Of a stretch of DNA of 25,958 bases, positions 17,757 to 25,958 are shown one piece after another (the first letter of the stretch is position 1; the number at the start of each line of letters is the position of its first letter). The stretch is from Amoebophrya sp. AT5.2 (Eukaryota; Sar; Dinophyceae; Syndiniales; Amoebophryaceae), in contig RXOD01004213.1 of the NCBI GenBank assembly GCA_005223375.1, positions 1 to 25,958 of the forward strand, in the 5' to 3' direction. Under the pieces are notes generated by a model. The model saw only the letters and a list, made by a program, of their open reading frames with translations, searched no databases and was not told the DNA's origin. The position numbers and the translations under genes were made by a program.

Positions 17757-19688
17757 ATGTTTAACCGGTCGGCCGCTCTTTTCGCGAAGAAGTTCGACGT
17801 GGTGGTGGTCGGCGGTGGTCCTGGCGGGTATGTGTGTGCGATCAAGGCTGCGCAGCTGGGGCTCTCCACCGCCTGCGTGGAGAAGCGCGGCGCGCTCGGG
17901 GGCACCTGTCTGAATGTGGGGTGCATTCCGTCGAAGGCCCTGTTGCACGCCTCCCACATGTACCACGACGCCACGCACTCCTTCAAAAAGCAGGGCATCA
18001 AGCTGAACGGCACCCTGGAGGTGGACGTCCCGGCGCTGATGAAGCAGAAGCAGAAGTCCATTACGGGGCTCACCCGCGGGATCGCCGGCCTCTTCAAGGC
18101 GAACAAGGTCGAGAACATCGCGGGGGCGGGCTTCTTCAAGGGCCCGAACCTGATCGAGGTCACCAACGCGGACGGCTCCAAGGAGGACATCGAGGCGGAC
18201 AACATCGTGGTCGCGGTTGGTAGCGAGGTCGCGGGACTGCCCGGGTTCCCCAAAGAACTCATCGACGAGAAGGACATCGTCTCCTCCACCGGCGCGCTCG
18301 AGTTCGGCGCCGTGCCGCAGTCGCTCACCGTGGTCGGCGGCGGCGTGATCGGGCTCGAGCTCGGCAGCGTGTGGTCCCGCCTCGGCGCCAAGGTGCACGT
18401 GGTCGAGTTTTTGAACAAGATCATGGGCCCCGCCGACACGCAGGTGTCGACGGAATTCCAGAAGATCTTGAAGAAACAGGGCCTCACCTTCGACCTGAAC
18501 AGCAAGGTGGTCGACGTGAAGAAGGTCGCGGGCGGCGTCGAGCTCACGTGGGAGAACAACGAGACGAAGGAGAAAACCACGCAGGTGTCGGAGAAGGTGC
18601 TCATTTCCACCGGCCGCATCCCCAACACGGCCAACCTGGGCATGGAGAACCTCGGGGTCACGCTCGACCGCGCCGGCCGCATCCCGGTGAACGGCCATCT
18701 TATCACCGAGACCAACGCCAACGTGTACGCGATCGGCGACTGCATCGCCGGCCCCATGCTCGCGCACAAGGCCGAGGAGGACGGCGTCTACATCGCCGAA
18801 CAGATCGCGGACAAGGTGAAAAACGGAGGCGCTCCCCCGAAAGCGGAGCCGATCTCGTACCACGCCGTGCCCTCGGTGGTGTACACGTTCCCGGAGGTTG
18901 CCTGGGTGGGCAAGTCCGAGGACGAACTGAAGAAGGAGGGCGTCGAGTACAACCTGGCCGTGTTCCCCCTGGCCGCCAACAGCCGGGCGCGGGCGAACGA
19001 CGAGGCGCAGGGAATGGTCAAGCTGATGACCAGCAAGGACGACAAAATCCTGGGCTGCCACATCATCGCGCCGTTCGCGGGAGACGTGCTCATGCTATGG
19101 CCCATGCGACACCACTGCGATGGTAAGAGGTCGAAAAAGCTCTGCAGTAGTGACGCAGGAGAAAAATAAAGGCGGCTTTCCGCATCCGCCTGATCGGCAG
19201 CCCATTGCAGCTCGTCGACAGCCTCCCGGTCCCGCTGTTGACGCTATTAGACTGTCACTCCGGTTCCCTCCTGCTCCTTCGTTTCGCCCCGCTTTCATCT
19301 GGCCCTACTACTTACCACGGCTTTCCACTATCGCGCCACCCCTTCGCGGCGCTACCTCCTCCCCATCGCTAATAGCCCCCATCGAAAAATGACAATGGGG
19401 CAGCTCATCTGAATAAACCGCCCGGCGCGAAGCGCCTTCCTTGACGCACAACTCGCCAGCGCCACCCGTCGAGTGCGGATGACCCCCCAGCAGCTAGAGC
19501 TCGCACTTACCACTTCCTTCGCTCACTTACCATCTGGTCTCGCTTCATACATGCCGGCGGTGATGTCCATGCAGTACAACCGGGATTGCAAAGAACTGGC
19601 CCACACCTGCTTCGCCCACCCAACGGTCTCGGAAGCGCTCAAGGAAGCCGCCATGAAGGTCAGCATGGGAAACTTCATCCACATGTAA
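17757..19688 (+). CDS. DLD: Dihydrolipoamide dehydrogenase (E3)
   Basis: This flavoprotein reoxidises lipoamide for the pyruvate, 2-oxoglutarate and branched-chain dehydrogenase complexes and the glycine cleavage system, in the mitochondrion. Exons: 17757-19095 and 19555-19688 (490 residues). Visible motifs: FAD-binding GGGPGGYVCAIKAAQLG (19-35), redox pair Cys51 and Cys56 in GGTCLNVGCIPSKA, NAD-binding VVGGGVIGLELGSVWSRLG, VYAIGDCIAGPMLAHKAEEDG, and the dimer-interface active site FAHPTVSEALKEA supplying the catalytic His and Glu. The first residue of that motif is usually His and here is Phe. The N-terminus before the FAD site is only about 12 residues (MFNRSAALFAKK): basic and hydrophobic, but short for a mitochondrial presequence. 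The coding frame is broken at 19096-19554 by an insert; removing it gives AGDVLMPAVMSMQYNRDCKE, exactly family length. Codons are strongly G/C-ending, more so than in neighbours, suggesting high expression. Confidence 0.95.
19096..19554 (+). mobile_element. Introner-like non-canonical intron with TIRs and CATGC duplication
   Basis: A 459-bp unit splits the DLD codons between GDVLM and PAVMS. CATGC stands at 19091-19095 and again at 19550-19554. Deleting one copy plus the insert gives a protein of exactly the length conserved in DLD. No register of the cut gives GT-AG; one register gives AT-AC but without U12 consensus. The ends are imperfect inverted repeats: TATG, GCGA, ACCA and GATGGTAAG occur in this order from the left (GATGGTAAG at 19119-19127) and, reversed, from the right (CTTACCATC at 19526-19534). 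The insert has an in-frame stop (TAA 19167), so it must be removed from RNA. A duplicated target with inverted termini is the signature of a DNA-transposon-like introner. Confidence 0.75.
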
Positions 19689-21205
19689 CTTCTAAGCAAT
19701 GAAGTTCAGATGTCCTCTGATATGAATGTAAGAGCGCCGATGGCTTTTATTCTGATTGTAGACTGGAGCTATGGAGGAACGGGCAGTAGTTGGGTGCGTC
19801 TGTCTATTTGTTTCCGGAAGTGGAGACTCAGACTAAGTAATAAATTGCCGGCGACGCCGCGGCACATACTTCTGCCGCGTGGGGCGGTTGGGGCCGCGGG
19901 AGGAGATGGAGATGCATCGACGAATACAGTGGTGATGGAGGCGGGCTGGCGATAAATCTGCACCGCGGACGGGCGGACGCCTTCAGAGGAAAGATCCGAT
20001 CGATTGATCAAGATTTTTTGCGTTCCGGTTTGACAGTCCCTATCCCTAAAACAAAAGTACGACGAAAATCATTTGCAACTTGTCCCTAACCGTTGTGGCT
20101 CGAAGGAATTAACCCAATCTATCAGAATCAATCTTAATCAAGTTTTTGCGTCCACCAATCTATCCTGGTTCGTAACTGCAACGTTTAGCATCACTGACTT
20201 ATCGTCCACCAGCTCCAGCGCCAACTAGCTTTTCACTGAGGAGACCAGGGGTGCTACTGCTAAGCGGCCCCTGCACTAGCTGCTCATGCTCCTGCATCGA
20301 ACGACATCGACAATGAATGTGGTCTAGAGTTTGATGTTCGTCTGGTGCAACAAGCATTCTCAAACAAGATCATGAGCTCCTTCTCGTGGTCGTGAATGAG
20401 CATAAGGCAGCTCCTCGTGGGATAACATTGACCTGAAGTAAGATCAGCATCAACATCAAGAGGGACTGTATAGCTCACTAAGCTCCTACCTCGGTGCTGC
20501 TGGCAAAATCAATATTTATGTGTGTCCAACATGTACATGTGCATAGCCTGATCCTCATGCTCATCCTCAGTAGAAGTACCAGTAGCAGCTGCTGCTGCTC
20601 GTCGGGTGTCACCTTGTCGGGCAGTGCCCGCTCGCCTGTGACGGACACGAAAATCCATCTTCAGGAACAAGTCAGCATGAAGATTTGTTTCCCTTTCCAC
20701 ATCACGTACAAACTAACAGAAGACCCGAGCGACATGTATCTGTCGCTCCTGCGGATCGGAGGTGCAAAATTCATGCGATAAAGGCAGTGTCCTGCCGTGG
20801 ATTCAAAATCATCAAATACTTGCACACCCCTTTCATCGCCTCGGTCTCACGATCAGTGATAAATGTTGAAGCCGAGGTCATCGTGGACGTCGACGTGTGG
20901 ATCCTAATCTTTAGACAGTATGTAATTCAAACAAAAGAATCGGGCGCGCTCGCAGTAGGAGCAGTACGAGTACCACTACTACATTTTGTTTTGTACGTTG
21001 ATTGTAGAATTAGGCACAAACGGAAACGAAGTTCGAATCCCGTGTAAAGCCTGTACAGTTGAGAAGATGAGTTGCTTACTTTCTCGAGTCATTTTTATGT
21101 TGCCATGATTTCCATTTTCATGTATGTTCGTTGCCTTTGCCATTGCCTCAGACTAGTCCATCATGCGCAGCGTGGTGAAAAATATGTATGAGGATACATA
21201 CAGCC

Positions 21206-21206
<1 letters not shown>
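19689..21206. other. Long intergenic region without a recognisable gene
   Basis: About 1.5 kb. Short ORFs occur on both strands, none with a known domain. The most protein-like is at about 20676-20781 (MKICFPFHITYKLTEDPSDM to a TAA), which could be a terminal exon, but I found no partner exon. A small perfect hairpin TATGTAT-GAGG-ATACATA lies at about 21184-21201, just before the A tract. Confidence 0.4.
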
Positions 21207-21240
<34 letters not shown>

Positions 21241-21255
21241 AAAAAAAACAAAAGA
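21207..21255 (+). repeat. Poly(A) tract: 33 A, then C-A8-C-A4
   Basis: A 33-base A run at 21207-21239, followed by C, eight A, C and four A. This is the only long homopolymer in the window. It could be the tail of a retroposed transcript on the + strand, or simple-sequence expansion. No retrocopy was recognised upstream. Confidence 0.85.
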
Positions 21256-21750
21256 CTTCAAGAGGCTATTGAGTTGAACCGATGCGATGCTGGCAGACAT
21301 GTCCACAAAGATCGAAATCGAAGCAGAAGATCGCGAGACAGAAAGAGGAACCGAAGAGATCAAAATCGAAGAGTAATGCGGATCAGAATGCGGAATGAAG
21401 ATTGGTCACACTGGAAAAACCATCGAAAGTATACAGTTCCAGGCTAGCCAAGGAAGCCAGCGGAAGGGTGACAAAGCACACCCAAAACGATGACAAAGAG
21501 CATCGGAGACATGCAGTTCCAAAATACAAGAATGAACAGTTCGCCAGATTGAAGAAGGTCGACGCGAAGCAGATTAAAACGCCAGAGCACCAACAGAAAC
21601 AGGCGAGAACAACGAGTAATATGGAAGTACGCGTGAGGTCGACAAGCACATGCAGCGCGGTTTCTCGAGCACCGTCACCGCGAAACGCACCGTCAACGCC
21701 AGTGTCATACCAGTGTCAGGTTCGTCCTCACCTCCCCACACAAGCCTTTA
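21256..21750. other. Purine-rich region after the A tract
   Basis: Contains charged, low-complexity reading frames (for example MLADMSTKIEIEAEDRETER to a stop at about 21376, and a Lys/Gln-rich frame from 21402) with no domain. The repeated GATCGAAATCGAAG-like motif suggests expansion rather than a conserved protein. Coding status unresolved. Confidence 0.3.
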
Positions 21751-21985
21751 CCGGATGTGGGAACAGGACGGCCACACACTGCCCGTCCTCTTGCCACATT
21801 CGGTGGTGGGTGCCTCGGGCCACCGTCCTCAACCCTGCGCGATTTGCCTTTTCCCCCTGTGTGACCTCCCGTCTTTATACGGCTTCGTCCGTACGCCCTT
21901 CTGTTTTGCCTTCGGTCACTTGCCCTTCCCGTGTGATTAGGGTGTCGTGTTCACTACTCACCGTGCGTGGTGAGTAGTGCTTTTT
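21751..21985. other. Cluster of inverted repeats, possible structured RNA or foldback region
   Basis: Three hairpins follow one another. Arm 21751-21771 pairs with 21783-21803 (18 of 21 positions, 11-base loop). TACGG-CTTCGT-CCGTA lies at about 21878-21893. The third is a perfect 11-bp stem CACTACTCACC / GGTGAGTAGTG (21952-21962 with 21969-21979), followed by C and five T. The last stem plus T run looks like a transcription end on the + strand. Confidence 0.5.
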
Positions 21986-22147
21986 CTCTTATTATTCCAT
22001 GTCAGCGCAAGTTGACTGAGTGGTTTACTAAGGTAAAATGTGTTCTGTTTGAACAAACACGAGGGATTGGAGTAGGGCTGCCGTGGAGGCCTATGCGAGC
22101 GAGAGGCACAACTGACGAGTGACTACCTACTTACCTGGAGTTAAGCC

Positions 22148-22375
22148 CTGCTGTGGCATGGTGCGCAAACTATAGTTGGTCCGAGCCCCTATGGCAATGA
22201 GGGTTTAGGTCGACGCTCAAGCACCGCTAATTAAACCCGGGTTTGGCTACAGCAGTAGTTAGCTCCTTACTTTATTTACTTTTCCTATTTGGCTACCTTA
22301 CCTTACCTTATTTGGCTTACTTGGCTCGTTAAGGTAACGTATGCGTGGCTCGAAACCCGCTAATGAACCCGCGAC
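22148..22375 (+). repeat. Structured dispersed repeat, copy 2
   Basis: Homologous to 11757-11950. Stem GCTGTG (22150-22155) pairs with TACAGC (22248-22253); compared with copy 1 a C-G pair has become T-A. CCGAGCCC (22181-22188) pairs with GGGTTTGG (22239-22246). The two conserved blocks are separated by a longer spacer here, with CTTACCTTACCTTA repeats. It lies about 180 bp upstream of the TRM13-like start on the same strand. Confidence 0.7.
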
Positions 22376-22555
22376 ACGTATGAGGGAATTTCGCGGCTTG
22401 GATTTTTTGTGAACAGAACCAGCAGGAGGTGCAGGTTCTGGTACGCAGTGCTAGTGACAGTGTAGTAGTAGTTCTTCTTCTTTGCTTTCTGTAGCTGACA
22501 GCGTGGGTGGCACCCGCAATCTTCTTCTACGACTCGATCTTAGAGAATTGCAATC

Positions 22556-24850
22556 ATGGGCGGCCAACGCGACTCGGATGCAGTGGTCCAAGTCGCGCAG
22601 GCGGGTCCGACCTCCGCTTCGGCTCCAGCGGAATTGGGTGTCAGACCCGGCTGCACTTCGTCCGCAGAGGCAGAAGTGGTGCCGAAGCCGATTGATAAAG
22701 TGGAGCAGCTCGTCGAGCCCAACTTCGGTACGAAGCAGGAGGCGAAGCGGCAAGCGAAGCGCGAGATGAAGAAAATCGCGCGTCGCGAAAAGCGATCGAA
22801 GATTCGGTACGATGCGGTCGAGCGCGTGGCAGATCTCTTCGGTTGGGAGGACCTCGGCGGGGGGTGCGTTCAGCAGCCTGACAAGAAAGGCGCGGCGAAC
22901 AGCATCAACAAAGTGAGGGACCTTGCGGCACTGCAGCAGCTCCCCCCCCACGAGCGGGAGGCGGCGAAGCTAGCCTTCATCCGCGAGCGGGAAGCACGGA
23001 AAAGGAGGGAGCCGGTAACCGAGGAGACGCTGGAGGACGTCCGGAGACGGGTGCTGAGCTACTTCGGATTCGAGGAGGGTGATCGTGATGTTACCAATTA
23101 CGTGGAGGACCTCCATGGTCATGGACGAGACTCGGTCGTCAAGATGACGCCCAGAAAGCAGGACCAGCTGCAGGAGGAGCGTGCTGCCCACACCCCTGAA
23201 ACAACGACAAAAGGAAGTCGAACTCGAAGTTGTGCTTCTGGTGGTGTGCTGCGCTCACGACCGTCCTCCCAACGATCATCTTCGTCAGTCAACGAGCCGG
23301 ACCACGAGGAGAGATCTCCTGCTGCCAAAGCCAAATCGTCAAAAATAAAACATAAACATCACGCGCAAGATGAAATCATGTCGGCAGCATCTTCATCGAA
23401 GCAGGCTGCGTCACAACAGGACGAGCAGCAAACAGTTGACGGCTGCTCTTCAGCGTCCTCTTCCAGCACGACAGCGCCATCACGGCCGTACACTCCTTAC
23501 CGCAAACTGCCGCAGGAGTTCACTTCCGCCTCCACTCTTGATTTCGTGGAACGCTTTTTTTCCCGCGGCGAGCACTATTCCCAGAAATTCTCACCGCAGG
23601 AGGCTTCTCTCCTCGAGCAGCTGGCAAGGCTCAACGCCGACGGGGAAACGATTCTGATCGACCTCGGCTGTGGTAACGCCACGCTGGTGCTGCTGGCGAG
23701 TTTGGTCTTCGGCAGCTACGCGATCGGTGTGGACCGGCGAACTCCGCACGTGAACTGCCAGGGGGAGAAATACTTCCCGGAGAACAAATTTCCGGAACTG
23801 AAGTTTTCGCGCATCGAGCGGTGCGTCTCCGACTGCTTGGCCGACGTGGTTGCGGCGATTTTGAAGGCACAGCTTGGGCGGTCGACTGGGCATTTGGAGG
23901 ACGATCTGGCAAATCTGAAGCAGCTGTTTTCAGGGTCATCCACATCCAGTAGGCTGGAAGATGAGCAGGCCGACGGAGGAGCGGACAGGGCTGGAATAGA
24001 GAGACGGTCTTCGTACACGAAAATCATCGTTTTGTGCAAGCATTTGTGCGGCGCAGGCACAGACTACTGCATTCGCTTCATGGAGGAGCTCGCGAAAACA
24101 GGGCTTCCTCTGACCGCCGCCGTCTTCGCTACCTGCTGCACGCACAAAATTTCCACTGACCCTCAAAACAAGGACCTGCCGTTTTTCCTCGACTACTACA
24201 AACACCAATCCGTCGCGCTCCGGCTTGGCACCGACGAAACCTTGACATTGTTAGATGAAGAAGTAGCTGGTCCTCAAAGTGAGCAGGCTACGGCTCGTCT
24301 TCCTTTCGATGATGGCGACGACGTAGTGTGCGAACCGTGTGGACGCGAGGTTGGCGGAGCTGCAGCTGTGGGGGCACCACCGGCTGATGGTGCTCGAAGT
24401 AGAAGTACTGGATATGGAACAAGTGGAAGAGGAGTGTTTTTTAGTCCCCGGACACGGTCGCGGTTTGCGCAGCTGTGTCGATGGGCAGCTTGGCGGAACA
24501 CGCAACAGAGCGCGGACTCGAAGTTGGGCGAAGAGCACATCTACGTAGCGGAGGTGTGCGATGACGTGGTGCAGGGACTCCGCATGGAGAAGCTGCGCAC
24601 CTTCTTCCCCAAGGTACACCAAATCGTCTACGTGCCGCTGGAAAACTCGATGCAGAACCGAGCGATCGTGTGCGAGTCCACCGCTGTAGCACACGAAGAT
24701 CACGAGGACGAACCCCACGTTCGCTTGGGGGCTGCTTGCTGGAAAAGCCGCCTGGCGACACTGCTCACGAGTGTCGCGAAGAGACACGCGCCCCACCTCC
24801 CAGTGAAACTGGCGGCACACGATCTGTATGCAAACGCGGAAGGAATGTAA
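22556..24850 (+). CDS. TRM13-like tRNA 2'-O-methyltransferase
   Basis: A single 764-codon exon. The Rossmann methyltransferase starts near residue 335. Motif I is ILIDLGCGNATLVLLASL (about 366-383), followed by YAIGVDRRTPHV, the SAM-ribose-binding position. The family hallmark CKHLCGAGTD is at 494-503 (KHLCGxxTD in TRM13), and FATCCTHKIS (Cys527-Cys528) corresponds to the family CC-H-H motif. TRM13 enzymes methylate the ribose of tRNA acceptor-stem position 4 using S-adenosylmethionine. The usual N-terminal CCCH and CHHC zinc fingers are not visible. Instead there is a basic helix (KRQAKREMKKIARREKRSKI) and a Ser/Gln-rich linker (about 210-320). Low-complexity inserts also lie between motifs (about 455-485 and 575-620). 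The start ATG 22556 is the first with good length. The methyltransferase call is firm; the exact substrate is family-based. Confidence 0.78.
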   Translation: MGGQRDSDAVVQVAQAGPTSASAPAELGVRPGCTSSAEAEVVPKPIDKVEQLVEPNFGTKQEAKRQAKREMKKIARREKRSKIRYDAVERVADLFGWEDLGGGCVQQPDKKGAANSINKVRDLAALQQLPPHEREAAKLAFIREREARKRREPVTEETLEDVRRRVLSYFGFEEGDRDVTNYVEDLHGHGRDSVVKMTPRKQDQLQEERAAHTPETTTKGSRTRSCASGGVLRSRPSSQRSSSSVNEPDHEERSPAAKAKSSKIKHKHHAQDEIMSAASSSKQAASQQDEQQTVDGCSSASSSSTTAPSRPYTPYRKLPQEFTSASTLDFVERFFSRGEHYSQKFSPQEASLLEQLARLNADGETILIDLGCGNATLVLLASLVFGSYAIGVDRRTPHVNCQGEKYFPENKFPELKFSRIERCVSDCLADVVAAILKAQLGRSTGHLEDDLANLKQLFSGSSTSSRLEDEQADGGADRAGIERRSSYTKIIVLCKHLCGAGTDYCIRFMEELAKTGLPLTAAVFATCCTHKISTDPQNKDLPFFLDYYKHQSVALRLGTDETLTLLDEEVAGPQSEQATARLPFDDGDDVVCEPCGREVGGAAAVGAPPADGARSRSTGYGTSGRGVFFSPRTRSRFAQLCRWAAWRNTQQSADSKLGEEHIYVAEVCDDVVQGLRMEKLRTFFPKVHQIVYVPLENSMQNRAIVCESTAVAHEDHEDEPHVRLGAACWKSRLATLLTSVAKRHAPHLPVKLAAHDLYANAEGM

Positions 24851-25390
24851 GGCTAGTAAAAGAAACGTGGAAAAAATGTCGCTGTTCTGTTGTCGGTGAC
24901 GTCGATGTTGAAAACCAGCATCGAGATCTGAGAGCTGTAAAAAAATAAATGTAGGGCTGCTCAGACTCAGAGTTGGTCATGTCAGTGGTTATGTTTGCCG
25001 CTGGTATGCCGCTCTGCAATCTTTTCTTCAGACTCAGAGTTGCCGGACGGGCATGATAACATCACCAGCGATTGTTCTGCGTCGTGAACAAGTCGGAGAT
25101 CGTTTGGCTTCGCAAAAGTGAAAAGGCTTCTGGACCACTTCCTCCGTGACTTGATCGCAATCTCAACACTTTCCTGATCGTGAAGCAGAAAGAGCAAAAG
25201 AACGAAATGTTAAAAGTAGTAATGGATTTGGATAGGAATCTGCCTCCGCTCAAGGAAACGCAGCCAATCAAAAGTTGGTCCGGGCTGAGAATGACATTGG
25301 CGTTGCGCCGGTCGACGTGTGAGTTGTTTACATTTCAACTACATTTTGATTGAGTAGGGATTTCAACCTTTAATTTACTATTTATTATTT
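24851..25390. other. Gene-free region after the TRM13-like gene
   Basis: 3' UTR and spacer. A 15-base direct repeat TCAGACTCAGAGTTG occurs at 24961-24975 and 25028-25042, 52 bases apart. No coding sequence recognised. Confidence 0.5.
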
Positions 25391-25393
25391 AAT

Positions 25394-25522
25394 AAATACT
25401 AAATAACTATGCGATTCCTAGCATAATAAATAGTAAATAATAAATAATGAACTCAGCGGCGCTAAATAGTAAATACTAAATAACTATGAGATTCCTAGCA
25501 TAATAAATAGTAAATAATAAAT
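25394..25522. repeat. AT-rich tandem duplication
   Basis: A 52-base unit (AAATACTAAATAACTATG ... AATAATAAAT) occurs at 25394-25445 and 25471-25522 with one mismatch, period 77. Flanking sequence contains further ATTTATTATTT palindromes, so the stretch could form cruciforms. It separates the gene cluster from the GC-rich minisatellite. Confidence 0.85.
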
Positions 25523-25550
25523 ACTAAAGTGGGTGGGAGTGGGGGTGGCC

Positions 25551-25958
25551 CTGCCCACCCACTCCCAAATACCGCACTACCACCAGCGGGCGGCGGGTAA
25601 TTCGGCAACCGCCCGCCAGCGCAGAAATCTGGCCACCGCACTACCTCCAGCGGGGCGGCGGGTATTTTGGCAACCGCACGCCAACGGGGTAAATTGGCCA
25701 CCGCACTACCTCCAGCGGGGCGGCGGGTAATTTGGCAACCGCGCGCCAGCGGTGTAATTTGGCCACCGCACTACCACCAGCGGCCGGGCGGCGGGTAATT
25801 CGGCAACCACCCGCCAGCGCAGAAAAAAATCCGACCACCGCACGGCGGAACGTGATTGGCCTTGCTGCAGCGGAACATGTTTCGGGAACTGGGGGCTGGG
25901 ATGGCCCGGCCGCCGGGAGTGGGTGGGCAGGCCAGGGCCGCCGGGAGTGGGTGGGCAG
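25551..25958. repeat. GC-rich minisatellite bounded by 16-bp inverted repeats
   Basis: Units beginning CCGCACTACC(A/T)CCAGCG start at 25572, 25636, 25701 and 25766, with a degenerate fifth at 25838 (periods 64, 65, 65, 72). Each unit carries GGCGGCGGGTAATTTGGCAA-type sequence. CTGCCCACCCACTCCC at 25551-25566 is the exact reverse complement of GGGAGTGGGTGGGCAG at 25915-25930 and again at 25943-25958. The window ends inside or at the edge of this structure. The form is like a foldback element or a satellite block. Confidence 0.85.

Noticed and set aside
17631..19061. 476-codon minus-strand ORF opposite DLD
   Set aside because: A shadow of strongly G/C-ending codons in DLD; low-complexity His/Arg/Leu composition and no domain.
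19124..19129. GTAAGA as a conventional donor for the DLD intron
   Set aside because: Using it would add LWPMRHHCD to a conserved region, and no AG lies close enough upstream of CCGGCGGTG to end the intron without inserting more residues.
19092..19550. DLD insert as a U12-type AT-AC intron
   Set aside because: One register gives AT-AC ends, but the donor reads ATGCTATGG rather than ATATCCTT, and no U12 branch motif was found near the 3' end.
21031..21040. GTTCGAATCC, a perfect tRNA B-box sequence
   Set aside because: Flanks do not form a T-stem or acceptor stem and there is no A box at the right distance.
22129..22138. ACTTACCTGG, as in the 5' end of U1 snRNA
   Set aside because: The rest of U1 (stem-loop I loop, Sm site) is absent, and the matching position in copy 1 of the repeat lacks it.
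25274..25286. AGTTGGTCCGGGC, similar to the start of the structured-repeat core
   Set aside because: Similarity stops after about 13 bases and neither stem partner follows in order.

Overview
The window looks like nuclear DNA of a protist, most likely an alveolate. A compact, intron-bearing syndinean dinoflagellate of the Amoebophrya type is my best guess. The signs are eukaryotic genes with short introns, every recognisable host gene on the + strand (a unidirectional cluster), long low-complexity proteins, and one intron that is not GT-AG but behaves like a transposon-derived 'introner'. Non-canonical and repeated introns and unidirectional gene clusters are published traits of Amoebophrya genomes. 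The assignment is inference: no rRNA, spliced-leader or other species marker is present.

Layout, left to right. (1) 2-3048: 3' part of a gene for a C2HC zinc-finger protein, cut by the left edge, three exons. (2) 4088-5915: a three-exon Mpv17/PMP22-family membrane protein with an added His/acidic tail. (3) 6274-6658: a tentative three-exon gene for a 40-residue protein. (4) 7247-8456: a three-exon gene for a probable secreted protein of unknown family. (5) 8752-11477, minus strand: a 5'-truncated non-LTR retrotransposon keeping the RNase H domain and C-terminal zinc knuckle but no reverse transcriptase. (6) 12074-16873: a giant disordered protein with a coiled coil, an SH3-like segment and a C-terminal EF-hand pair completed only by a second exon. 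(7) 17757-19688: mitochondrial-type dihydrolipoamide dehydrogenase, interrupted by a 459-bp TIR-bearing insert flanked by a 5-bp direct repeat. (8) 22556-24850: a TRM13-like tRNA methyltransferase. (9) From about 25390: AT-rich repeats, then a GC-rich minisatellite bounded by 16-bp inverted repeats.

The genes do not form a pathway. They are housekeeping or cytoskeletal-type genes packed head to tail. The unusual content lies between and inside them. Most notable are the DLD insert, and a roughly 200-bp structured repeat that occurs twice on the + strand, each time 120-190 bp upstream of a start codon, with a compensatory change in its stem. There is also a cluster of hairpins at 21751-21985 and a 33-A tract at 21207.

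All exon boundaries were worked out by eye from reading frame, phase and splice motifs. Apart from the DLD junction and the Mpv17 first junction, which conserved protein alignment fixes closely, they should be read as best models. I recognised no tRNA, rRNA or CRISPR array.
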